Shown here piece by piece: positions 25,227 to 33,157 of a stretch of DNA of 35,424 nt. The position numbers and the translations under genes are program-made. How positions within the stretch are numbered: the stretch's first letter is position 1; every line of letters starts with the position of its first letter. Below the pieces are notes generated by a model. The model was not told where the DNA came from and ran no database searches. It was given only the letters and a program-made list of their open reading frames with translations. The stretch is from Planctomycetota bacterium (GTDB lineage: Bacteria; Planctomycetota; Planctomycetia; Gemmatales; Gemmataceae), in assembly GCA_016177925.1 (NCBI GenBank), contig JACOUH010000040.1, forward strand, positions 1 through 35,424. The letters are read 5' to 3'.

Positions 25227-26603
25227 TCACACCAACTCGGGGATCGGCTCGGCGTCGATGAGACGGATCGGCCGACTGCCCGGGCCCGGCATCATGACGT
25301 GGTCGAGATCGATGCCCAGGCCCTTGTAGATCGTCGCCAGCACGCGCGGCGGCTCAATCGGATACTCGTGCGGTTGGCTGCCGATCTTGTCCGAGGAGCC
25401 GATCACGCGCCCGCCCTTGATGTTGCCGCCCGCCAGGAAGTTCGTCCACACCGGCGGCCAGTGACCGCGACCGCCGCGGCCGTCGATATTCGAGGTCCGG
25501 CCCATTTCCGATAGCGTGGCCACGACCGTTTCATACAGCAGCCCGCGTTCTTCCAGGTCGAGGATCAGGGCCGAGTAGGCCTGGTCGAGCTGCGGCAGCA
25601 AGTGCCGCTCGTAGTCCCGCGGCGTCGAGTTCAAGGTTCCACCGTCAGCGTGCATGTCCCAGCAGACGATGTTGAAGACCGTATCGAAATGGTTGATCGT
25701 CACAAAGCGGACGCCCCGTTCGATCAGCCGTCGCGCCAGCAGGCACGACTGGCCGAAGGTGTTGCGGCCGTAGCGGTCGCGCACGGAGGGTTTCTCTGCG
25801 GAGAGATCGAAGGCCTTTTTCGTCTGGGGCGAGGAGATCAGCGTGAAGGCGCGCTGATAGGCGGTGTCGTGCGTCGTCGTGGAGGAGTTCTCGACCTTCT
25901 GCTGGACGGTGTCGAGTTCGGCAAGCAGCTTGCGTCGCGAGCGGACGCGGAACTCCGTCTGTCCAGGCGGCGTGCTGAGGTTGGCCACCTTGAAGTCACT
26001 GCGGGCGGGGTCGGCTTCCAGGAAGAACGGCTCGTGGGCGCTGCCGAGATAGCCGGCGGTCTGGTTGCGCGAGGACGGCCCGCCGGTGTTGCCAATCCGG
26101 GCGGGCAGGATGATGGACGGCGGCAGGGCGCTCTTCTGGCCGAAGACGCGGGCAATGACCGAGCCGGCGTGCGGGTGGGCAGCGCCCGCGCCGAACTCGT
26201 GTCCAGTCTGCATCCACTGCTGCCCCGTCTCATGCGACGGCACGCTGTTGTGGTAGAGGCTGCGAATCAGCGAATAGCGGTTGGCGAGCCTGGCCATCAG
26301 CGGCAGGTGCTCGCATATATGGATGCCGGTGACATTGGTCCGCGTTGGCTTGAACGGCCCGCGGATGTCGGCGGGGGCGTTCGGCTTGGGATCGAAGGTA
26401 TCGAGTTGGCCGGGCGAGCCAACGAGGAAGAGGGTGATGCAGTTCTTGACCTGTGCCTTGTCCTCGTCGACGGCGCCGGCCGCCTGCATGCGTAGGAAGT
26501 CGGGCAGGTTGAGGCCCACCAGTCCGGCAGCACCGGCCTGCAGGAAGCTCCGCCGCGTCGGTCCGCCGCAGGTGGGAACCTTGACATTTCCGATGTGCAA
26601 CAT
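25227..26603 (-). CDS. DUF1501 protein with Tat signal (sulfatase-like fold)
   Basis: The 458-residue product starts with a Tat export signal, TRRSFLQAGAAGLVGLNLPDF, whose twin arginines lie at about residues 17-18. It continues with the DUF1501 core: LFLVGSPGQLDTFDPKPNAP, HICEHLPLMARLANRYSLIRS, WDMHADGG, LYETVVATLSEMGRTSNI and GRGGRGHWPPVWTNFLAGG. The family belongs to the alkaline-phosphatase/sulfatase-like fold and is exported folded; its substrate is unknown. GGAGG six bases before ATG 26603 fixes the start, and the length is normal. In planctomycetes DUF1501 genes usually follow a DUF1549/DUF1553 cytochrome-type gene. None is here: the upstream sequence holds an inverted repeat and then a retropepsin-like gene. 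Confidence 0.95.
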   Translation of the reverse strand: MLHIGNVKVPTCGGPTRRSFLQAGAAGLVGLNLPDFLRMQAAGAVDEDKAQVKNCITLFLVGSPGQLDTFDPKPNAPADIRGPFKPTRTNVTGIHICEHLPLMARLANRYSLIRSLYHNSVPSHETGQQWMQTGHEFGAGAAHPHAGSVIARVFGQKSALPPSIILPARIGNTGGPSSRNQTAGYLGSAHEPFFLEADPARSDFKVANLSTPPGQTEFRVRSRRKLLAELDTVQQKVENSSTTTHDTAYQRAFTLISSPQTKKAFDLSAEKPSVRDRYGRNTFGQSCLLARRLIERGVRFVTINHFDTVFNIVCWDMHADGGTLNSTPRDYERHLLPQLDQAYSALILDLEERGLLYETVVATLSEMGRTSNIDGRGGRGHWPPVWTNFLAGGNIKGGRVIGSSDKIGSQPHEYPIEPPRVLATIYKGLGIDLDHVMMPGPGSRPIRLIDAEPIPELV

Positions 26604-26698
26604 GGCAATCCTCCGTTCACCGGACTGGTGTCTCCGATTAGTGTAGCGGACCTTGTTTGAGATTCCATGAACTTAGAGCCTCTAACTCTGGCGGGTCC

Positions 26699-26762
26699 TC
26701 GGGAGGGCGAGGCTCCTGCCGAGCCGGGCGCCGAAGGCTCGGCAGGAGCCTCGCCCTCCCGA
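26699..26762. repeat. Inverted repeat with 27-bp perfect arms, 10-nt loop
   Basis: Arms 26699-26725 and 26736-26762 are perfect complements; each holds the inner palindrome GGCTC-CTGCC-GAGCC. It lies in the 232-nt gap upstream of the DUF1501 gene and downstream of the retropepsin-like gene. The rest of that gap shows nothing else I can support. Confidence 0.95.
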
Positions 26763-26835
26763 TCCGGTCATTCTGTTAGTGGCTCTTACCGTGATCCTGG
26801 CCGTGTACCGGCAGGGGGCTACGCGGAGATCGATC

Positions 26836-27324
26836 TCACGGCAGCGAGATCACGCCGCGCTGCGGCGGCAACCGCATCGTGAATTCGGCCTGGTGGGAGA
26901 GGAAGAATTCGAGGCCCAGCAGAACGGGCACCAGATCGCCGGGAGGATCACGGTGGGGAAACTTGGCCAGCAACGAGAAGGGACCTCGCAAGTACGGCGG
27001 CTGTTCCGTGGCCAGCCAGGCGTCGATGCGGCCCAGCTCACACGGCTGCCCGGCCCAGGTAATCCTGATTCCTGGAATCGGCTGCCAGGCGAGACGTTGC
27101 TGATGTACGTGAAAAGGCACCACCGACACGGGAGCGCCGGTATCCATCCAGCACAAGTCGCGCGGGCTTTCCGGTCCGGGCGGGGGCGCACCGAGATAGA
27201 GCGGGACTTTCAACCGGGCTACGGGGAGGGTCAGATGGCCGACCGACAGCTGCAAGAGGGAGCAGTCTACCGGGGTCGTGGCTTGAGGGAGGGGGGATGC
27301 CATGATGCGGATGACTTCCGGCAC
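26836..27324 (-). CDS. Retropepsin-like aspartic protease family protein
   Basis: The 162-residue product contains CWMDTGAPVSVVPF (about residues 56-69), the DTGA active-site loop with following hydrophobics found in retropepsin-like aspartic proteases. Later LVPVLLGLEFFLSH resembles the second conserved hydrophobic glycine segment (xxxLG). Retropepsins act as dimers, and the size fits one subunit; whether it cuts peptides is unknown. The start is GTG at 27324, four bases from the upstream stop; an ATG at 27303 is an alternative that removes seven residues. It forms a two-gene operon with the DUF5678 gene. No signal peptide is apparent, so cytoplasmic. Confidence 0.75.
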   Translation of the reverse strand: MPEVIRIMASPLPQATTPVDCSLLQLSVGHLTLPVARLKVPLYLGAPPPGPESPRDLCWMDTGAPVSVVPFHVHQQRLAWQPIPGIRITWAGQPCELGRIDAWLATEQPPYLRGPFSLLAKFPHRDPPGDLVPVLLGLEFFLSHQAEFTMRLPPQRGVISLP

Positions 27325-27327
27325 GGA

Positions 27328-27582
27328 TCAGTGAGGGATTTCCCAGGGTCCGGGGCGAGGCACGAGGACGACCACGAGTTGCTGCCCGGGGACGCCGGCT
27401 TCCTTCGCTGCTTGTTCGACGACGGCTTGACGGTCTCTTCCAACAGCCAAGACTCGCTTGTTATGCACAACCACGAGCTTCCCAAAGTGCTCGGGGTTCT
27501 GCTGCACTTCGGGAGCATGCTCGGCCCAAGCGAAGTCATCGGCCATCCGTTGTTCGAGTTCGCTCATCTTGCGCAGTTGCAT
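27328..27582 (-). CDS. DUF5678-like small protein
   Basis: The 84-residue product has the pattern NPEHFGKLVVVHNKRVLAVG then RDRQAVVEQAAKEAGVPGQQ, followed by VVVLVP. This matches the DUF5678 domain, in which a short N-terminal helix is followed by a strand-turn-strand reading roughly GKxVAxxxxxVxAxGxD. I chose ATG 27582 because GGGGAG is eight bases upstream; a GTG at 27609 is possible but lacks a site. Its stop lies three bases from the start of the retropepsin-like gene. DUF5678 proteins are often paired with such proteases, which suggests a partner or substrate role; the function is not known. Confidence 0.75.
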   Translation of the reverse strand: MQLRKMSELEQRMADDFAWAEHAPEVQQNPEHFGKLVVVHNKRVLAVGRDRQAVVEQAAKEAGVPGQQLVVVLVPRPGPWEIPH

Positions 27583-27793
27583 AACGTGTACTCCCCAGCG
27601 AGATAGCACCTGAACCTGCTTAGTGTATCACAGAACGTCCACCGAGAACTAAGGACGAAGAACTGATTGGCCGTGTACCCTTCGTACTTCCAGATTTCCA
27701 GGACGACCTCGCCGGTGCCCGGTGCCCGGCGTCTTGTCGGCGTGCTCGTGCGTCGTCTCAGCGCGGGCCGGCACCGTCGTGATCGTCTTGCCG
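27583..27793 (-). pseudogene. Possible gene remnant with a 7-bp tandem duplication
   Basis: On the minus strand the sequence just after the kinase stop reads [20 protein letters not shown] then ADKTPGTG. It continues in a shifted frame as EVVLEIWKYEGYTANQFFVL. The frames are rejoined if one of two tandem GGGCACC units (near 27714-27729) is removed. No start, domain or family is recognisable. It may be the decayed tail of a gene, or chance coding-like sequence. Confidence 0.3.
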
Positions 27794-28354
27794 TCACGGC
27801 TGATCCTTGCGGGCTTTGACCAGCAGGGCGGCGACGTCAGCCCAGAGTTGTTGCCACGCCGCCCGCTCCTTCTCGGGCAGTGCGGTCAGGGCCTTCGCGT
27901 CGCGCACAGCGGTCAGGTCCGCGTCCGCTTGCCAGTGGGCGAGCCGCTGCTGGATTGTCTGCCGAGTGTTCGGATTGCCTTTCTCGGTGAGACGGGTGTA
28001 CGCAGCGAGATCGGCCTGCAGCCAGTCGAGGGCCTGTTGACGGAGACGAGCGCGTTCCTTGTCGTCCAGTTTGCCGGCGTCCACACCCTTGCCGGCAGCG
28101 GCCAGGGCAGCGGCACAGGCGGCGTTGTAGCGATGCTGGAAGCGCAGGTCGTCGGCCAGCTTCGGTTCGGTGGTGAACGCGTCAGCGAAGAAGCTGACCG
28201 CGGCGCGATAGCGCTCCTTGTAGACGACACAGAACAGGGCGAGTTCAACCTGCTCCTGCGGGCTGCCGGGCTTCATCTTTCTCGCAAGGATAGCAGGCAG
28301 CTGCTTGTCCAGTTCGAGCCATCGTTCTGTTTTGCGAAGGTCGTCGCGGATGAT

Positions 28355-29270
28355 GGGCTGGTTGGGCAACAGTTGATCGGCCTTGCGGAAGGCGGCGACG
28401 GCCTCGCCCAGCTTCTTCTGCTTGCGCAGGGTGATGCCGAGGTTGCGGTACGCCGGGGCATAATCGGTCTTGAGTGCTATGGCCTTGCGGAAGGCGGCGA
28501 CCGCCTCGTCCCGCTTCTGCTGGTCAGCCAGGGTGATGCCGAGGTTGTTGTACGCCACGGCGTAATCAGGCTGGAGGTCGATGGCCTTGAGGAAGGCGGC
28601 GACCGCCTCGTCCCGCTTCTTCTGATCACGCAGGGCGTTGCCGAGGTTGTTGTACGCCGAGGCCTTATCGGGCTGGAGTGCGATGGCCTTGCGGAAGGCG
28701 GCGACCGCTTCGTCCAGTTTCTTCTGGTCATACAGGGTGATGCCGAGGTTGTTGTACGCCTCGGCAAGATCGGGCTGGAGGTCGATGGCCTTCTTGTAGG
28801 CGGCGACCGCCTCGTCCAGCTTCTTCTGCTCACCCAGGGCGACGCCGAGGTTGTAGTAGGCCAGGGCGTCATCGGGCTGGAGTGCGATGGCCTTCTTGTA
28901 GGCGGCGACCGCCTCGTCCAGCTTCTTCTGATCACGCAGGGCGTTGCCGAGGTTGATGTACGCCGCGGCGTCATCGGGCGTGAGGGCGATGGCCTTGCGG
29001 CAGGCGGCGACCGCCTCGGCCACCTTCTTCTGGTCACGCAGGACGACGCCGAGGTTGGTGTAGGCCAGGGCGAAATCGGGCTGGAGTTCGATGGCTTTGC
29101 GGAAGGCCGCCTCCGCCTCCACCAGCTTCTTCTGGTCATACAGGGCGTTGCCGAGGCCGAGGTACGCTGGGATGAAATTGGGCTGGAGTTCGATGGCTTT
29201 GCGGGAGGCCGCCTCCGCCTCCACCGGCTTCTTCTGATCACGCAGGGCGTCGCCGAGCTTCTGCCAGGCC
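28355..29270 (-). repeat. Nine near-identical 102-bp TPR units
   Basis: The minus strand codes nine 34-residue TPRs with a consensus like [24 protein letters not shown] then [10 protein letters not shown]. Similarity is high at DNA level: long runs such as CCTCGTCCAGCTTCTTCTG recur with 102-nt period. Such arrays change copy number by recombination. Confidence 0.9.
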
Positions 29271-30694
29271 GCAGAGCTTTGGCGCCGCACGGCCAAGGCG
29301 GCCCGGCAATAGCCGACCGCCTCACCAGGCTTCGTCTTGGAGAGGGTATCTCCCAGATCGTAGCTCAGCCAAAAGTCGTTGGGGTGAAGAACCTGGGCCT
29401 GGCGCAGCCAAACTTCGGCCCTTCCCCCCGTGGCGATCAACACTTGCCCGACCAACGCCAACATCTGACGTGATAGCTGGCGGAAAGCTGCCTTGTCGGC
29501 CAGCAGCCTGTCGGCCAGGTCCTGCACCGCCTGGGGTTTCTTCCAGGCATCCGGGTCGCGCACCTTATCTCGCCAGGGGTCCGGGTCCGCCAGAGTCGCC
29601 ACCGCCAGCAAACGCCTTTGCAGAGCGTTGTCTTTCTGGAATCCGGCCACAAGGGCCCAGTCGTCCAGGGCAGCCACTAGCTGCTCCCGGATGGCGGAAC
29701 GCTGGACCAGGGCAGCGTCCGCGGACTCCTGCCCAGGCTGGAGTTTCAACCCCAAACGCCCGAAGGCGGCGGCATAACGCCGCATGGCTGTGCCTTTGTG
29801 GACCAGGCCCTTCCACATGACCGACTGATTTTCGCGGACCTTCTCCAGTTCCAGCGCCAGTTCCCGGTCGGCCTCAGCCCTGCGGTGCCACTCCTCCAGG
29901 GCCTGGATCTCTGTGTGCAACTCCTCGGCGAAGGGGCCCTCGGGACCGTCTGCCAGGTCCCGGGCGTGCTCCAGCGCTGTCCGCGCCGGGTCGAGCTTGT
30001 GCTTCCACTCGGAGGGCCGATCCAGCATCTGGAAGACGCCGCCTTTCGCCAGTTGCGCTTGCAGCTCCCCCCGGATCTGCTGGGCCTGCCCCACCGCCTG
30101 GGTAATGGTCTGCTCGATCCGCTCGTGGCGCCTGACCTGCTCCGTCCGCTGCTTCTGCCACAGCCAGGCGCCACTGCCGCCAACGATAACGAGCAGCAGC
30201 GCCGATGCGGCCAGGCCAAGGGTCAGTCGGCGAGCACGGCGCTCCATCTTGGCCCGCGCTTCCGCAGCGGCTCGCTCCAGCTCCGCCTGGCGAGCCCGTT
30301 CCTCGACCCGGGCTAGGTACGCCTCCACCGACCGAGCTACCTCGCCGGCGCCGCCCGGCCGGTCCGCCGGGTCCGCCGACAGACAACGCCGTGCCAGGCC
30401 GATCAGCTCCTCATCGGCCTCACAGGCATCCAGTCGCTCCAGGGCCTCGGCCAGTTCGGCCCGCCGCGCTTGCCGCAGCACGGCGATCCGGTCTGCGGCG
30501 ACGTAAGGCGGCCGGCCCGTGAGCACCTCGCACAGGATGGCGCCGAGGCTGAACACGTCGCAGCGCGTGTCCAGCCGATTGACCTCGCCGAGGGCCTGCT
30601 CCGGCGGCATGTAGGCCGGCGTCCCCAGCACGTCCCCTTCCTGCGTCTCCGAGCCGCCCGAATCACCCCGCGCGACCTTGACCATGCTGGGGAC

Positions 30695-30713
30695 GGCGAG
30701 CGGGGGGTGTGAA
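30695..30713. repeat. Half copy of the GCGAGCGGGG palindrome at the kinase break
   Basis: These 19 bases (GGCGAGCGGGGGGTGTGAA) are identical to the first 19 of the element at 10007-10072. The second arm and loop are missing. The neighbouring bases are kinase coding on both sides, in different frames. Confidence 0.9.
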
Positions 30714-31250
30714 CTCGAAGACCTTCAGAAAGCGCGGCCGGTCCTGCGTCGGGCTGGCCCGCTCCTTGAGCAGTTGGGCGAGGGTGACGCCCTTGACCAG
30801 CTTCATGGTGAAGTAGGGGCGGCCGTCGCCAGCGCGGCCCAGCTCGTAGACGGGCACGATGCCAGGATGCTGCAACTGCCCGCCGACCTGCGCCTCCTCG
30901 CGAAAGCGCTGCACCACGTCCGGCCGGCCGGCGGAATCGCCCAGCAGAACCTTGAGAGCGAGGTCGCGGCCCAACTCGGGATCGCGGCCGTGCAGCACCA
31001 CTCCCATGCCGCCGCGGCCGATCTCGCCGAACACCGGGTAGCGGCCCACCTGCCCCGCCGGCATCCCCCCAATGGGCAGCTTCGCCCCCGCATCGAGATC
31101 GCCGGGAGGGGTCCCGGAGCCGACGCGTGTATCGGGGACCCTGCCCCCGGGACAGCCCGCATCCCCCGCCACGGAGTCGTTCCTGCCTGCGGCGAGATCG
31201 GGAGCGCCGTTGGTGTCCATCGTCGGCTGGATGCTGTCGGGCTCGGGCAT

Positions 31251-31800
31251 GGAAGAACTCCTGGGCCGTGCGACCTGTTGAAGCCCATCGGGACGTGGCA
31301 GGGCTCGTGTCCGGTGACACGGACTCAGCCCCGGTCATCCACTTCCTCTTCACTCGGTTTCGTTGGATTCAGTGTATCCCGTGCCGGTTCCCTCGGCCTC
31401 CTTCCGCGCCAGCCCCAGGAACAGATGCTTGCTGCCAGGCTGGAACGGAAACGGCCGATGTCGGCGAAATCGGCCTACACCCCTCAAGAGCCGCCACGAA
31501 CCTCCAAACGGCTGCACCGGCCGCACCGGGTAGCACGGGTCCACACAGGACTGCCCACGGACTTCAACCAGCAAGCCCAACTGTCTTGCCGAAGCGGGGC
31601 GAGGGAAGCAAGTGGGCGACCCGAACCCGACTCTTGCCTGAACGTCCCCCAATCGGCTCCTCGGGGGGACTCGGCTGGTCAGGGCCCCTCGTAGAATGGG
31701 ACAAGCGGCGCAGAGACACCGGCAGATGCGAATACGAGGACAGGCGCCCGGAAAAGAGAGCGTGGATCTGTCTCGCGTTCGACTGCCCGCAGGGGAGGCC
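31251..31800. other. Divergent intergenic region between kinase and MFS genes
   Basis: The 550 bases separate the minus-strand kinase start from the plus-strand MFS start. I find no gene, no strong hairpin, and no dispersed repeat; the frames here look like non-coding GC-rich sequence. The only site I would defend is the GGGAGG before the MFS start. Promoters for both genes must lie here but were not recognisable. Confidence 0.5.
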
Positions 31801-33117
31801 ATGCAAGGAGATCACGACCCTTACGCGGCGCTGCGACACCGCGACTACCGGCACCTGCTCGCCGGCAGCATCCTCGCCAGTATCGGCACGGAGGCCCAGG
31901 CCGTCGCGGTCGGCTGGGAGCTGTACCGGCGCACAAACTCGGCGTCGGCCCTGGGACTGGTGGGACTGGTGCAGTTCCTGCCCGTCTTGCTGCTATCGTT
32001 GCCCGCAGGGCAGGTGGCGGACCGCTGGAGCCGCAAGGGGCTGTTGATCGTCGCCCAGGGGACGGCGACACTGGCCTCGCTGGGGCTGGCGGCGCTGTCG
32101 CTGCTGCAGGGACCGATCCCGCTGGTCTACCTGTGCCTGCTGCTCGCCGGCTGCGCCCGGGCATTCAGCGCCCCTGCCCGCTGGTCGCTGGTGCCAATGG
32201 TGGTCCCGGGTCCGCTGCTCGCCAACGCCGTCACCTGGAACAGCAGCGGTTGGCAGATTGCCGCGGTCGCCGGCCCGGCACTGGGCGGAGCGCTGATCGC
32301 CATCGCGGGACGGGCCGCCGAGGCGTACCTCCTGTCGGCGGCCTGCGCGCTGACCTGCGCCGGACTCGTGGCGACAATTCGGCCGCGGCCCGCGGAGCGG
32401 GCGACGGAGGCGCCGTCGCTGGGAACGCTCCTGGCCGGCGTCCGCTTCGTCCTGCGGACGGAATTGATCCTGGCCACGATCACGCTCGACCTGTTCGCGG
32501 TGCTGCTGGGCGGGGCCACCGCGTTGTTGCCGATCTTCGCCAAGGACATTCTCGAGGTCGGCCCGGTCGGACTGGGCTGGCTGCGAGCGTCTCCCGCTTT
32601 GGGCGCGCTGGTGATGGCGGTGCTGCTGGCGCACCGCCCGCCGCTGCGCCGTGCCGGTCGGGCGCTGCTCTTGTCGGTGGCGGGCTTCGGCGTGACGATG
32701 GTGGTCTTCGGGCTATCGCGCCATTTCGCGCTGTCGTTCGTGGCGTTGGCCCTGTCCGGGGCGCTGGACAACGTCAGCGTGGTCGTGCGCGGGACCCTGG
32801 TCCAGGTGTTGACGCCCGACGCGATGCGGGGCCGCGTCTCGGCGGTCAACGCAGTGTTCATCAGTTCGTCGAACGAACTGGGGGCCTTCGAGTCGGGACT
32901 GACGGCGGAGTGGTTCGGGCCGATCGCGTCGGTGGTCGGCGGCGGTATCGGTACGATGGTGGTGGTCCTGGCCGTAATGCTGCGCTGGCCAAGCGTCCTG
33001 CGCCTGGGCCGGCTCCAGGCGGCTGGAGAGGACCTGCTCGCAGGCGAACCCGGTGTTTTCACCGCTACGGAAACCACTCCGGCGCAACCGGACTCGGCGA
33101 CCGCAAGGCAGGTTTGA
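31801..33117 (+). CDS. Major facilitator superfamily exporter (EntS-like MFS_3 group)
   Basis: The 438-residue product has about 12 hydrophobic helices. It starts DPYAALRHRDYRHLLAGSILASIGTEAQ as in the EntS/MFS_3 group. The loop between helices 2 and 3 reads LPAGQVADRWSRKGLL, the conserved GxxADRxxRR-type motif A of MFS transporters. A C-terminal counterpart lies at LVQVLTPDAMRGRVSAVNAVF. These proteins expel siderophores, drugs or small metabolites by proton exchange; the substrate is unknown. ATG 31801 is chosen because GGGAGG lies just before it and the upstream 35 codons look non-coding; the 2-nt spacing is shorter than usual. It faces away from the broken kinase and toward the rhomboid gene. 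Confidence 0.9.
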   Translation: MQGDHDPYAALRHRDYRHLLAGSILASIGTEAQAVAVGWELYRRTNSASALGLVGLVQFLPVLLLSLPAGQVADRWSRKGLLIVAQGTATLASLGLAALSLLQGPIPLVYLCLLLAGCARAFSAPARWSLVPMVVPGPLLANAVTWNSSGWQIAAVAGPALGGALIAIAGRAAEAYLLSAACALTCAGLVATIRPRPAERATEAPSLGTLLAGVRFVLRTELILATITLDLFAVLLGGATALLPIFAKDILEVGPVGLGWLRASPALGALVMAVLLAHRPPLRRAGRALLLSVAGFGVTMVVFGLSRHFALSFVALALSGALDNVSVVVRGTLVQVLTPDAMRGRVSAVNAVFISSSNELGAFESGLTAEWFGPIASVVGGGIGTMVVVLAVMLRWPSVLRLGRLQAAGEDLLAGEPGVFTATETTPAQPDSATARQV

Positions 33118-33157
33118 CGATGACGCACGACGATTGCACCCGATGCTGACCGCCGCT

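Larger units (their letters stand above)
27794..31250 (-). pseudogene. Ser/Thr kinase-TPR protein with its catalytic loop deleted (frame broken near 30690-30714)
   Basis: ATG 31250 has AGGAG seven bases upstream. The first frame holds a kinase N-lobe: [50 protein letters not shown], then PRFLKVFE. Here it runs into a 19-nt piece of the intergenic palindrome (30695-30713) and stops at 30663. The second frame resumes at [24 protein letters not shown] and continues as the kinase C-lobe ([15 protein letters not shown]), a transmembrane helix ([22 protein letters not shown], near 30160-30240), and nine near-identical TPRs, ending at 27794. The HRDxKxxN catalytic loop and the DFG/DWG motif are absent. 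In intact relatives about 45-55 residues lie between these points, so about 150 nt appear lost. As written it cannot be an active kinase, and the frames cannot be read as one protein. Confidence 0.85.

Noticed and set aside
24454-25329. Alternative frame of 291 codons starting in the heptad repeat
   Set aside because: It is Arg/Gly/Pro-rich without membrane helices. The frame from 24461 carries both PAP2 motifs and hydrophobic segments.
27722-29473. Plus-strand frame of 583 codons with periodic repeats
   Set aside because: The periodicity is the 102-bp TPR array read on the wrong strand. The minus strand gives canonical TPR sequence.
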